Shown here: in pieces, positions 22,727 through 34,895 of the stretch
Position numbering within the stretch: position 1 is the first letter of the stretch
Layout: every line of letters begins with the position of its first letter
Origin: Mallotus nudiflorus
Taxonomy: Eukaryota > Streptophyta > Magnoliopsida > Malpighiales > Euphorbiaceae
Direction of reading: 5' to 3'
Assembly: GCA_947683625.1 (NCBI GenBank)
Contig: CANTUR010002288.1
Span: 1 to 64,000 of the forward strand
DNA: 64,000 bases
Translations under genes and position numbers: made by a program
The notes under the pieces: generated by a model
The model's database searches: none
What the model saw: only the letters and a program-made list of their open reading frames with translations
What the model was told of the DNA's origin: nothing

Positions 22727-23643
22727 TGGACGTTCGTGGTGGCATCTGTTGACCCACGGGGCCCATAATATATCAAATATAAGCTTACTCAGACGGCTAT
22801 AGTGCGGGCTATAAAGCCCATCTATAACGATTTGTCTTTGGGCCTAAAAACCCATGTGTAGGCCCATGGATTTGATAGAGTGGGCTTGCGCACTTGGGCT
22901 TCAAATGGACGTTCGTGGCGGCATCGGTTGACCCACGGGGCCCATAATATATCAAATCGAAGCTGACTCAGAGGGCTATAAACGGGCCACCACACACTGC
23001 GTCTGTAGCGGGCCCGTCCTCGGGCCCAAATTCCTTTGTTTTGGGGCCGAAAACCACTATTTCGGCCCATGGATTTGATTATGGGCTTGCGCACTTGGGC
23101 TTCAAATGGACGTTCGTGGCGGCATCGGTTGACCCACGGGGCCCATAATATATCAGATCGAAGCTGACTCAGAGGTCTACAGTGCGGGCTCTAAAGCCCA
23201 TCTATAGCGATTTGTCATTGGGCCCAAAAACCCCATGTTTAGGCCATGGATTTGATAGAGTGGGCTTGGGCACTTGGGCTTGAAATGGATGTTCGTGGCG
23301 GCATCGGTTGACCCACGGGGCCCATAATATATCAGATCGAAGCTGACTCAGAGGGCTACAGTGCGGGCTCTAAAGCCCATCTATAGCGATTTGTCTTTGG
23401 GCCCAAAAACCCATGTTTAGGCCCACGGATTTGATAGAGTTGGCTTGGGCACTTGGGCTTCAAATGGATGTTCGTGGCGGCTTCGGTTGACCCACGGGGC
23501 CCATAATATATCAGATCGAAGCTGACTCAGAGGGCTACAGTGCGGGCTCTAAAGCCCATCTATAGCGATTTGTCTTTGGGCCCAAAAACCCATGTTTAGG
23601 CCCATGGATTTGATAGAGTGGGCTTGGGCACTTGGGCTTCAAA
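22727..23643. repeat. ABCDD five-monomer HOR variant
   Basis: Monomers: A 22727 (ATCTGTTGACC), B 22906 (CACCACACACTGCG), C 23107, D 23286 (preceded by GGCTTGAAATGG), D' 23465 (GCGGCTTCGG). It is the second-copy counterpart of 16641-17556, 6086 bp downstream. Confidence 0.9.
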
Positions 23644-24381
23644 TGGACGTTCGTAGTGGCATCGGTTGGACCCACGGGGCCCATAATATATCAAATATAA
23701 GCTTACTCAGACGGCTATAGTGCGGGCTATAAAGCCCATCTATAACGATTTGTCTTTGGGCCTAAAAACCCATGTGTAGGCCCATGGATTTGATAGAGTG
23801 GGCTTGCGCACTTGGGCTTCAAATGGACGTTCGTGGCGGCATCGGTTGACCCACGGGGCCCATAATATATCAAATCGAAGCTGACTCAGAGGGCTATAAC
23901 GGGCCGCTACAAACTACGCCTGTAGCGGGCCGTCCTCGGGCCCAAATTCCTTTGTTTTGGGGCCCGAAAACCACTATTTCGGCCCATGGATTTGATTGTG
24001 GGCTTGCGCACTTGGGCTTCAAATGGACGTTCGTGGCGGCATCGGTTGACCCACGGGGCCCATAATATATCAGATTGAAGCTGACTCAGAGGTCTACAGT
24101 GCGGGCTCTAAAGCCCATCTATAGCGATTTGTCTTTGGGCCCAAAAACCCATGTTTAGGCACATGGATTTGATAGAGTGGGCTTGGGCACTTGGGCTTCA
24201 AATGGATGTTCATGGCGGCATCGGTTGACCCACGGGGCCCATAATGTATCAGATCGAAGCTGACTCAGAGGGCTACAGTGCGGGCTCTAAAGCCCATCTA
24301 TAGCGATTTGTCTTTGGGCCCAAAAACCCATGTTTAGGCCCATGGATTTGATAGAGTGGGCTTGGGCACTTGGGCTTCAAA

Positions 24382-25297
24382 TGGACGTTCGTGGTGGCAT
24401 CGGTTGACCCACGGGGCCCATAATATATCAAATATAAGCTTACTCAGACGGCTATAGTGCGGGCTATAAAGCCCATCTATAACGATTTGTCTTTGGGCCT
24501 AAAAACCCATGTGTAGGCCCATGGATTTGATAGAGTGGGCTTGCGCACTTGGGCTTCAAATGGACGTTCGTGGCGGCATCGGTTGACCCACGGGGCCCAT
24601 AATATATCAAATCGAAGCTGACTCAGAGGGCTATAACGGGCCACTACAAACTACATCTGTAGCGGGCCGTCCTCGGGCCCAAATTCCTTTGTTTTGGGGC
24701 CCGAAAACCACTATTTCGGCCCATGGATTTGATTGTGGGCTTGCGCACTTGGGCTTCAAATGGACGTTCGTGGCGGCATCGGTTAACCCACGGGGCCCAT
24801 AATATATCAGATAGAAGCTGACTCAGAGGTCTACAGTGCGGGCTCTAAAGCCCATCTATAGCGATTTGTCTTTGGGCCCAAAAACCCATGTTTAGGCCCA
24901 TGGATTTGATAGAGTGGGCTTGGGCACTTGGGCTTCAAATGGATGTTCGTGGCGGCATCGGTTGACCCACGGGGCCCATAATATATCAGATCGAAGCTGA
25001 CTCAGAGGGCTACAGTGCGGGCTCTAAAGCCCATCTATAGCGATTTGTCTTTGGGCCCAAAAACCCATGTTTAGGCCCATGGATTTGATAGAGTTGGCTT
25101 GGGCACTTGGGCTTCAAATGGATGTTCGTGGCGGCATCGGTTGACCCACGGGACCCATAATATATCAGATCGAAGATGACTCAGAGGGCTACAGTGCGGG
25201 CTCTAAAGCCCATCTATAGCGATTTGTCTTTCGGCCCAAAAACCCATGTTTAGGCCCATGGATTTGATAGAGTGGGCTTGGGCACTTGGGCTTCAAA
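24382..25297. repeat. ABCDD five-monomer HOR variant
   Basis: Monomers: A 24382, B 24561, C 24761 (GGTTAACCC, AGATAGAAGC), D 24940, D' 25119 (CACGGGACCC, TCTTTCGGCCC, GAAGATGACTC). It is the counterpart of 18296-19212, 6086 bp upstream. Confidence 0.9.
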
Positions 25298-26033
25298 TGG
25301 ACGTTCGTGGTGGCATCGTTGACCCACGGGGCCCCATAATATATCAAATATAAGCTTACTCAGACGGCTATAGTGCGGGCTATAAAGCCCATCTATAACG
25401 ATTTGTCTTTGGGCCTAAAAACCCATGTGTAGGCCCATGGATTTGATAGAGTGGGCTTGCGCACTTGGGCTTCAAATGGACGTTCGTGGCGGCATCGGCT
25501 GACCCACGGGGCCCATAATATATCAAATCGAAGCTGACTCAGAGGGCTATAACGGGCCGCTACAAACTATGTCTGTAGCGGGCCGTCCTCGGGCCCAAAT
25601 TCCTTTGTTTTGGGGCCCGAAAAACCACTATTTCGGCCCATGGATTTGATTGTGGGCTTGCGCACTTGGGCTTCAAATGGACGTTCGTGGCGGCATCGGT
25701 TGACCCACGGGGCCCATAATATATCAGATCGAAGCTGACTCAGAGGTCTACAGTACGGGCTCTAAAGCCCATCTATAGCGATTTGTCTTTGGGCCCAAAA
25801 CCCATGTTTAGGCCCATGGATTTGATAGAGTGGGCTTGGGCACTTGGGCTTCAAATGGATGTTCGTGGCGGCATCGGTTGACCCACGGGGCCCATAATAT
25901 ATCAGATCGAAGCTGACTCAGAGGCTACAGTGCGGGCTCTAAAGCCCATCTATAGCGATTTGTCTTTGGGCCCAAAAACCCATGTTTAGGCCCATGGATT
26001 TGATAGAGTGGGCTTGGGCACTTGGGCTTCAAA

Positions 26034-26948
26034 TGGACGTTCGTGGTGGTATCGGTTGACCCACGGGGCCCATAATATATCAAATATAAGCTTACTCAGA
26101 CGGCTATAGTGCGGGCTATAAAGCCCATCTATAACGATTTGTCTTTGGGCCTAAAAACCCATGTGTAGGCCCATGGATTTGATAGAGTGGGCTTGCGCAC
26201 TTGGGCTTCAAATGGACGTTCGTGGCGGCATCGGTTGACCCACGGGGGCCCATAATATATCAAATCGAAGCTGACTCAGAGGGCTATAACGGGCCGCTAC
26301 AAACTATGTCTGTAGCGGGCCGTCCTCGGGCCCAAATTCCTTTGTTTTGGGGCCCGAAAACCACTATTTCGGCCCATGGATTTGATTGTGGGCTTGCGCA
26401 CTTGGGATTCAAATGGACGTTCGTGGCGGCATCGGTTCACCCACGGGGCCCATAATATATCAGATCGAAGCTGACTCAGAGGTCTACAGTGCGGGCTCTA
26501 AAGCCATCTATAGCGATTTGTCTTTGGGCCAAAAAACCCATGTTTAGGCCCATGGATTTGATAGAGTGGCTTGGGCACTTGGGCTTCAAATGGATGTTCG
26601 TGGCGGCATCGGTTGACCCACGGGGCCCATAATATATCAGATCGAAGCTGACTCAGAGAGCTACAGTGCGGGCTCTAAAGCCCATCTATAGCGATTTGTC
26701 TTTGGGCCCAAAAACCCATGTTTAGGCCCATGGATTTGATAGAGTTGGCTTGGGCACTTGGGCTTCAAATGGATGTTCGTGGCGGCATCGGTTGACCCAC
26801 GGGGCCCATAATATATCACATCGAAGCTGACTCAGAGGGCTACAGTGCGGGCTCTAAAGCCCATCTATAGCGATTTGTCTTTGGGCCCAAAAACCCATGT
26901 TTAGGCCCATGGATTTGATAGAGTGGGCTTGGGCACTTGGGCTTCAAA
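26034..26948. repeat. ABCDD five-monomer HOR variant
   Basis: Monomers: A 26034 (GGTGGTATCGG), B 26213, C 26414 (GGTTCACCC), D 26591 (CAGAGAGCTAC), D' 26770 (CACATCGAAGC). It is the counterpart of 20332-21249, but its D' ends with the ordinary ATTTGATAGAG, so homology between the two ~6 kb copies ends within this D'. It is the last D-duplicated unit of the window. Confidence 0.9.
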
Positions 26949-29158
26949 TGGACGTTCGTGGTGGCATCGGTTGACCCACGGGGCCCATAATATATCAAAT
27001 ATAAGCTTACTCAGACGGCTATAGTGCGGGCTATAAGGCCCATCTATAACGATTTGTCTTTGGGCCTAAAAACCCATGTGTAGGCCCATGGATTTGATAG
27101 AGTGGGCTTGCGCACTTGGGCTTCAAATGGACGTTCGTGGCGGCATCGGTTGACCCACGGGGCCCATAATATATCAATCGAAGCTGACTCAGAGGGCTAT
27201 AACGGGCCGCTACAAACTACGTCTATAGCGGGCCGTCCTCGGGCCCAAATTCCTTTGTTTTGGGGCCCGAAAACCACTATTTCGGCCCATGGATTTGATT
27301 GTGGGCTTGCGCACTTGGGCTTCAAATGGACGTTCGTGGCGGCATCGGTTGACCCACGGGCCCCATAATATATCAGATCGAAGCTGACTCAGAGGTCTAC
27401 AGTGCGGGCTCTAAAGCCCATCTATAGCGATTTGTCTTTGGGCCCAAAAACCCATGTTTAGGCCCATGGATTTGATAGAGTGGGCTTGGGCACTTGGGCT
27501 TCAAATGGATGTTCGTGGCGGCATCGGTTGACCCACGGGGCCCATAATATATCAGATCGAAGCTGACTCAGAGGGCTACAGTGCGGGCTCTAAAGCCCAT
27601 CTAAAGCGATTTGTCTTTGGGCCCAAAAACCCATGTTTAGGCCCATGGATTTGATAGAGTGGGCTTGGGCACTTGGGCTTCAAATGGACGTTCGTGGTGG
27701 CATCGGTTGACCCACGGGGCCCATAATATATCAAATATAAGCTTACTCAGACGGCTATAGTGCGGGCTATAAAGCCCATCTATAACGATTTGTCTTTGGG
27801 CCTAAAAACCCATGTGTAGGCCCATGGATTTGATAGAGTGGGCTTGCGCACTTGGGCTTCAAATGGACGTTCGTAGGCGGCATCGGTTGACCCACGGGGC
27901 CCATAATATATCAAATCGAAGCTGACTCAGAGGGCTATAACGGGCCGCTATAAACTACGTCTGTAGCGGGCCGTCCTCGGGCCCAAATTCCTTTGTTTTG
28001 GGGCCCGAAAACCACTATTTCGGCCCATGGATTTGATTGTGGGCTTGCGCACTTGGGCTTCAAATGGACGTTCGTGGCGGCATCGGTTGACCCACGGGCC
28101 CATAATATATCAGATCGAAGCTGACTCAGAGGTCTACAGTGCGGGCTCTAAAGCCCATCTATAGCGATTTGTCTTTGGGCCCAAAAACCCATGTTTAGGC
28201 CCATGGATTTGATAGAGTGGGCTTGGGCACTTGGGCTTCAAATGGATGTTCGTGGCGGCATCGGTTGACCCACGGGGCCCATAATATATCAGATCGAAGC
28301 TGACTCAGAGGGCTACAGTGCGGGCTCTAAAGCCCATCTATAGCGATTTGTCTTTGGGCCCAAAAACCCATGTTTAGGCCCATGGATTTGATAGAGTGGG
28401 CTTGGGCACTTGGGCTTCAAATGGACGTTCGTGGTGGCATCGGTTGACCCACGGGGCCCATAATATATCAAATATAAGCTTACTCAGACGCTATAGTGCG
28501 GGCTATAAAGCCCATCTATAACGATTTGTCTTTGGGCCTAAAAACCCATGTGTAGGCCCATGGATTTGATAGAGTGGGCTTGCGCACTTGGGCTTCAAAT
28601 GGACGTTCGTGGCGGCATCGGTTGACCCACAGGGCCCATAATATATCAAATCGAAGCTGACTCAGAGGGCTATAACGGGCCGCTACAAACTACATCTGTA
28701 GCGGGCCGTCCTCGGGCCCAAATTCCTTTGTTTTGGGGCCCGAAAACCACTATTTCGGCCCATGGATTTGATTGTGGGCTTGCGCACTTGGGCTTCAAAT
28801 GGACGTTCGTGGCGGCATCGGTTGACCCACGGGGCCCATAATATATCAGATCGAAGCTGACTCAGAGGTCTACAGTGCGGGCTCTAAAGCCCATCTATAG
28901 CGATTTTGTCTTTGGGCCCAAAAACCCATGTTTAGGCCCATGGATTTGATAGAGTTGGCTTGGGCACTTGGGCTTCAAATGGATGTTCGTGGCGGCATCG
29001 ATTGACCCACGGGGCCCATAATATATCACATCGAAGCTGACTCAGAGGGCTACAGTGCGGGCTCTAAAGCCCATCTATAGCGATTTGTCTTTGGGCCCAA
29101 AAACCCATGTTTAGGCCCATGGATTTGATAGAGTGGGCTTGGGCACTTGGGCTTCAAA
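26949..29158. repeat. Three canonical ABCD HOR units
   Basis: A starts are 26949, 27685 and 28422. Small private changes are ATATATCAATCG (one base short) in the B at 27128, CTAAAGCG in the D at 27506, CGTAGGCGG (extra base) in the B at 27864, and CAGACGCTATAG in the A at 28422. Nothing else is present. Confidence 0.92.
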
Positions 29159-30096
29159 TGGACGTTCGTGGTGGCATCGGTTGACCCACGGGGCCCATAA
29201 TATATCAAATATAAGCTTACTCAGACGGCTATAGTGCGGGCTATAAAGCCCATCTATAACGATTTGTCTTTGGGCCTAAAAACCCATGTGTAGGCCCATG
29301 GATTTGATAGAGTGGGCTTGCGCACTTGGGCTTCAAATGGACGTTCGTGGCGGCATCGGTTGACCCACGGGGCCCATAATATATCAAATCGAAGCTGACT
29401 CAGAGGGCTATAACGGGCCGCTATAAACTACGTCTGTAGCGGGCCGTCCTCGGGCCCAAATTCCTTTGTTTTGGGGCCCGAAAACCACTATTTCGGCCCA
29501 TGGATTTGATTGTGGGCTTGCGCACTTGGGCTTCAAATGGACGTTCGTGGCGGCATCGGTTGACCCACGGGGCCCATAATATATCAAATCGAAGCTGACT
29601 CAGAGGGCTATAACGAGTCGGTACAAACTACGTCTGTAGCGGGCCGTCCTCGGGCCCAAATTCCTTTGTTTTGGGGCCCGAAAACCACTATTTCGGCCCA
29701 TGGATTTGATTGTGGGCTTGCGCCACTTGGGCTTCAAATGGACGTTCGTGGCGGCATCGGTTGACCCACGGGGCCCATAATATATCAGATCGAAGCTGAC
29801 TCAGAGGTCTACAGTGCGGGCTCTAAAGCCCATCTATAGCGATTTGTCTTTGGGCCCAAAAACCCATGTTTAGGCCCATGGATTTGATAGAGTGGGCTTG
29901 GGCACTTGGGCTTCAAATGGATGTTCGTGGCGGCATCGGTTGACCCACGGGGCCCATAATATATCAGATCGAAGCTGACTCAGAGGGCTACAGTGCGTGC
30001 TCTAAAGCCCATCTATAGCGATTTGTCTTTGGGCCCAAAAACCCATGTTTAGGCCCATGGATTTGATAGAGTGGGCTTGGGCACTTGGGCTTCAAA
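29159..30096. repeat. ABBCD five-monomer HOR variant (938 bp)
   Basis: Monomers: A 29159, B 29338, B' 29538, C 29739, D 29918. This is the only place where two B monomers sit side by side. The second B is unusual: ATAACGAGTCGGTACAAAC replaces ATAACGGGCCGCTACAAAC, which breaks the B hairpin stem. It also has an extra C in TTGCGCCACTTGG at its end. Confidence 0.92.
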
Positions 30097-30653
30097 TGGA
30101 CGTTCGTGGTGGCATCGGTTGACCCACGGGGCCCATAATATATCAAATATAAGCTTACTCAGACGGCTATAGTGCGGGCTATAAGCCCATCTATAACGAT
30201 TTGTCTTTGGGCCTAAAAACCCATGTGTAGGCCCATGGATTTGATAGAGTGGGCTTGCGCACATGGGCATCAAATGGACGTTCGTGGCGGCATCGGTTGA
30301 CCCACGGGGTCCATAATATATCAAATCGAAGCTGACTCAGAGGGCTATAACGGGCCGCTAGAAACTATGTCTGTAGCGGGCCGTCCTCGGGCCCAAATTC
30401 CTTTGTTTTGGGGCCCGAAAACCACTATTTCGGCCCATGGATTTGATTGTGGGCTTGCGCACTTGGGCTTCAAATGGACGTTCGTGGCGGCATCGGTTGA
30501 CCCACGGGGCCCATAATATATCAGATCGAAGCTAACTCAGAGGTCTACAGTGCGGGCTCTAAAGCCCATCTATAGCGATTTGTCTTTGGGCCCAAAAACC
30601 CAAGTTTAGGCCCATGGATTTGATAGAGTGGGCTTGGGCACTTGGGCTTCAAA
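30097..30653. repeat. ABC three-monomer HOR variant (557 bp)
   Basis: Monomers: A 30097, B 30275, C 30475, then A 30654. The last monomer has the C marker GAGGTCTACAG in its first half but CCCAAGTTTAGG near its end. That end marker otherwise belongs to D monomers that precede AAGTTCG-type A monomers (33244, 34717, 39141, 42827). It is therefore best read as a C/D fusion that removed one monomer length. Confidence 0.88.
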
Positions 30654-31390
30654 TGGACGTTCGTGGTGGCATCGGCTGACCCACGGGGCCCATAATATAT
30701 CAAATATAAGCTTACTCAGACGGCTATAGTGCGGGCTATAAAGCCCATCTATAACGATTTGTCTTTGGGCCTAAAAACCCATGTGTAGGCCCATGGATTT
30801 GATAGAGTGGGCTTGCGCACTTGGGCTTCAAATGGACGTTCGTGGCGGCATCGGTTGACCCACGGGGCCTATAATATATCAAATCGAAGCTGACTCAGAG
30901 GGCTATAACGGGCCGCAACAAACTGCGTCTGTAGCGGGCCGTCCTCGGGCCCAAATTCCTTTGTTTTGGGGCCCGAAAACCACTATTTCGGCCCATGGAT
31001 TTGATTGTGGGCTTGCGCACTTGGGCTTCAAATGGACGTTCGTGGCGGCATCGGTTGACCCACGGGGCCCATAATATATCAGATCGAAGCTGACTCAGAG
31101 GTCTACAGTGCGGGCTCTAAAGCCCATCTATAGCGATTTGTCTTTGGGCCCAAAAACCCATGTTTAGGCCCATGGATTTGATAGAGTGGGCTTGGGCACT
31201 TGGGCTTCAAATGGATGTTCGTGGCGGCATCGGTTGACCCACGGGGCCCATAATATATCAGATCGAAGCTGACTCAGAGGGCTACAGTGCGGGCTCTAAA
31301 GCCCATCTATAGCGATTTGTCTTTGGGCCCAAAAACCCATGTTTAGGCCCATGGATTTGATAGAGTGGGCTTGGGCACTTGGGCTTCAAA
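30654..31390. repeat. Canonical ABCD unit between two ABC variants
   Basis: Monomers: A 30654 (ATCGGCTGACC), B 30833, C 31033, D 31212. B has GGGGCCTATAAT and CCGCAACAAACTGCG; the CCTATAAT marker links it to units at 33423, 34896, 37846, 39320, 43005, 48167, 49642 and 51854. Confidence 0.9.
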
Positions 31391-31948
31391 TGGACGTTCG
31401 TGGTGGCATCGGTTGACCCATGGGGCCCATAATATATCAAATATAAGCTTACTCAGACGGCTATAGTGCGGGCTATAAAGCCCATCTATAACGATTTGTC
31501 TTTGGGCCTAAAAACCCATGTGTAGGCCCATGGATTTGATAGAGTGGGCTTGCGCACTTGGGCTTCAAATGGACGTTCGTGGCGGCATCGGTTGACCCAC
31601 GGGGCCCATAATATATCAAATCGAAGCTGACTCAGAGGGCTATAACGGGCCGCTACAAACTATCTCTGTAGCGGGCCGTCCTCGGGCCCAAATTCCTTTG
31701 TTTTGGGGCCCGAAAACCACTATTTCGGCCCATGGATTTGATTGTGGGCTTGCGCACTTGGGCTTCAAATGGACGTTCGTGGCGGCATCGGTTGACCCAC
31801 GGGGCCCATAATATATCAGATCGAAGCTGACTCAGAGGTCTACAGTACGGGCTCTAAAGCCCATCTATAGCGATTTGTCTTTGGGCCCAAAAACCCATGT
31901 TTAGGCCCATGGATTTGATAGAGTGGGCTTGGGCACTTGGGCTTCAAA
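31391..31948. repeat. ABC three-monomer HOR variant (558 bp)
   Basis: Monomers: A 31391 (CCCATGGGGCCC), B 31570 (CTATCTCTGTAGC), C 31770 (CAGTACGGG), then A 31949 (CGGTGGACCC). No D is present. It is the last length-variant unit before a 24.3 kb run of unbroken 4-mers. Confidence 0.9.
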
Positions 31949-33422
31949 TGGACGTTCGTGGTGGCATCGGTGGACCCACGGGGCCCATAATATATCAAAT
32001 ATAAGCTTACTCAGACGGCTATAGTGCGGGCTATAAAGCCCATCTATAACGATTTGTCTTTGGGCCTAAAAACCCATGTGTAGGCCCATGGATTTGATAG
32101 AGTGGGCTTGCGCACTTGGGCTTCAAATGGACGTTCGTGGCGGCATCGGTTGACCCACGGGGCCCATAATATATCAAATCGAAGCTGACTCAGAGGGCTA
32201 TAACGGGCCGCTACAAACTCCACTTGTAGCGGGCCGTCCTCGGGCCCAAATTCCTTTGTTTTGGGGCCCGAAAACCACTATTTCGGCCCATGGATTTGAT
32301 TGTGGGCTTGCGCACTTGGGCTTCAAATGGACGTTCGTGGCGGCATCGGTTGACCCACGGGGCCCATAATATATCAGATCGAAGCTGACTCAGAGGTCTA
32401 CAGTGCGGGCTCTAAAGCCCATCTATAGCGATTTGTCTTTGGGCCCAAAAACCCATGTTTAGGCCCATGGATTTGATAGAGTGGGCTTGGGCACTTGGGC
32501 TTCAAATGGATGTTCGTGGCGGCATCGGTTGACCCACGGGGCCCATAATATATCAGATCGAAGCTGACTCAGAGGGCTACAGTGCGGGCTCTAAAGCCCA
32601 TCTATAGCGATTTGTCTTTGGGCCCAAAAACCCATGTTTAGGCCCATGGATTTGATAGAGTGGGCTTGGGCACTTGGGCTTCAAATGGACGTTCGTGGTG
32701 GCATCGGTTGACCCACGGGGCCCATAATATATCAAATATAAGCTTACTCAGACGGCTATAGTGCGGGCTATAAAGCCCATCTATAACGATTTGTCTTTGG
32801 GCCTAAAAACCCGTGTGTAGGCCCATGGATTTGATAGAGTGGGCTTGCGCACTTGGGCTTCAAATGGACGTTCGTGGCGGCATCGGATGACCAACGGGGC
32901 CCATAATATATCAAATCGAAGTTGACTCAGAGGGCTATAACGGGCCGCTACAAACTATGTCTGTAGCGGGCCATCCTCGGGCCCAAATTCCTTTGTTTTG
33001 GGGCCCGAAAACCACTATTTCGGCCCATGGATTTGATTGTGGGCTTGCGCACTTGGGCTTCAAATGGACGTTCGTGGCGGCATCGGTTGACCCACGGGGC
33101 CCATAATATATCAGATCGAAGCTGACTCAGAGGTCTACAGTGCGGGCTCTAAAGCCCATCTATAGCGATTTGTCTTTGGGCCCAAAAACCCATGTTTAGG
33201 CCCATGGATTTGATAGAGTGGGCTTGGGCACTTGGGCTTCAAATGGATGTTCGTGGCGGCATCGGTTGACCCACGGGGCCCATAATATATCAGATCGAAG
33301 CTGACTCAGAGGGCTACAGTGCGGGCTCTAAAGCCCATCTATAGCGATTTGTCTTTGGGCCCAAAAACCCAAGTTTAGGCCCATGGATTTGATAGAGTGG
33401 GCTTGGGCACTTGGGCTTCAAA
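31949..33422. repeat. Two canonical ABCD units
   Basis: A starts are 31949 and 32686. The first B has the unusual loop AACTCCACTTG. The second unit has AACCCGTGTG in A, GGATGACCAACGG and GAAGTTGACTC in B, and CCCAAGTTTAGG in D; the GGATGACC/AGTTGAC pair makes it an early relative of the second unit in the Q blocks that follow. Confidence 0.9.
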
Positions 33423-34895
33423 TGGAAGTTCGTGGTGGCATCGGTTGACCCACGGGGCCCATAATATATCAAATATAAGCTTACTCAGACGGCTATAGTG
33501 CGGGCTATAAAGCCCATCTATAACGATTTGTCTTTGGGCCTAAAAACCCATGTGTAGGCCCATGGATTTGATAGAGTGGGCTTGCGCACTTGGGCTTCAA
33601 ATGGACGTTCGTGGCGGCATCGGTTGACCCACGGGGCCTATAATATATCAAATCGAAGCTGACTCAGAGGGCTATAACGGGCCGCTACAACTGCGTCTGT
33701 AGCGGGCCGTCCTCGGGCCCAAATTCCTTTGTTTTGGGGCCCGAAAACCACTATTTCGGCCCATGGATTTGATTGTGGGCTTGCGCACTTGGGCTTCAAA
33801 TGGACGTTCGTGGCGGCATCGGTTGACCCACGGGGCCCATAATATATCAGATCGAAGCTGACTCAGAGGTCTACAGTGCGGGCTCTAAAGCCCATCTATA
33901 GCGATTTGTCTTTGGGCCCAAAAACCCATGTTTAGGCCCATGGATTTGATAGAGTGGGCTTGGGCACTTGGGCTTCAAATGGATGTTCGTGGCGGCATCG
34001 GTTGACCCACGGGGCCCATAATATATCAGATCGAAGCTGACTCAGAGGGCTACAGTGCGGGCTCTAAAGCCCATCTATAGCGATTTGTCTTTGGGCCCAA
34101 AAACCCATGTTTAGGCCCATGGATTTGATAGAGTGGGCTTGGGCACTTGGGCTTCAATTGGACGTTCGTGGTGGCATCGGTTGACCCACGGGGCCCATAA
34201 TATATCAAATATAAGCTTACTCAGACGGCTATAGTGCGGGCTATAAAGCCCATCTATAACGATTTGTCTTTGGGCCTAAAAACCCATGTGTAGGCCCATG
34301 GATTTGATAGAGTGGGCTTGCGCACTTGGGCTTCAAATGGACGTTCGTGGCGGCATCGGATGACCCACGGGGCCCATAATATATCAAATCGAAGTTGACT
34401 CAGAGGGCTATAACGGGCCGCTACAAACTATGTCTGTAGCGGGCCGTCCTCGGGCCCAAATTCCTTTGTTTTGGGGCCCGAAAACCACTATTTCGGCCCA
34501 TGGATTTGATTGTGGGCTTGCGCACTTGGGCTTCAAATGGACGTTCGTGGCGGCATCGGTTGACCCACGGGGCCCATAATATATCAGATCGAAGCTGACT
34601 CAGAGGTCTACAGTGCGGGCTCTAAAGCCCATCTATAGCGATTTGTCTTTGGGCCCAAAAACCCATGTTTAGGCCCATGGATTTGATAGAGTGGGCTTGG
34701 GCACTTGGGCTTCAAATGGATGTTCGTGGCGGCATCGGTTGACCCACGGGGCCCATAATATATCAGATCGAAGCTGACTCAGAGGGCTACAGTGCGGGCT
34801 CTAAAGCCCATCTATAGCGATTTGTCTTTGGGCCCAAAAACCCAAGTTTAGGCCCATGGATTTGATAGAGTGGGCTTGGGCACTTGGGCTTCAAA
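33423..34895. repeat. Q block, copy 1 (two HOR units, 1473 bp)
   Basis: Unit 1 starts at A 33423 (GGAAGTTCGTGG; B with CCTATAAT and CTGCGTCTG). Unit 2 starts at A 34159 (CTTCAATTGG; B with GGATGACC and GAAGTTGACTC; D with CCCAAGTTTAGG). The same pair recurs at 37846-39319. Confidence 0.9.

Larger units (their letters stand above)
21430..26948. repeat. Copy 2 of the ~6 kb tandemly duplicated block
   Basis: The order is BCD (21430), ABCD (21988), ABCDD (22727), ABCD (23644), ABCDD (24382), ABCD (25298), ABCDD (26034). It lacks the extra B-C pair of copy 1 (19951-20331); with that allowed for, corresponding monomers lie 6085-6086 bp apart before the indel and about 5700 bp apart after it. Many single-base indels distinguish it, such as AAACGGGCCACC near 22981, GGCCCGTCC near 23012 and CAGAGGCTACAG near 25920. 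Confidence 0.92.
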
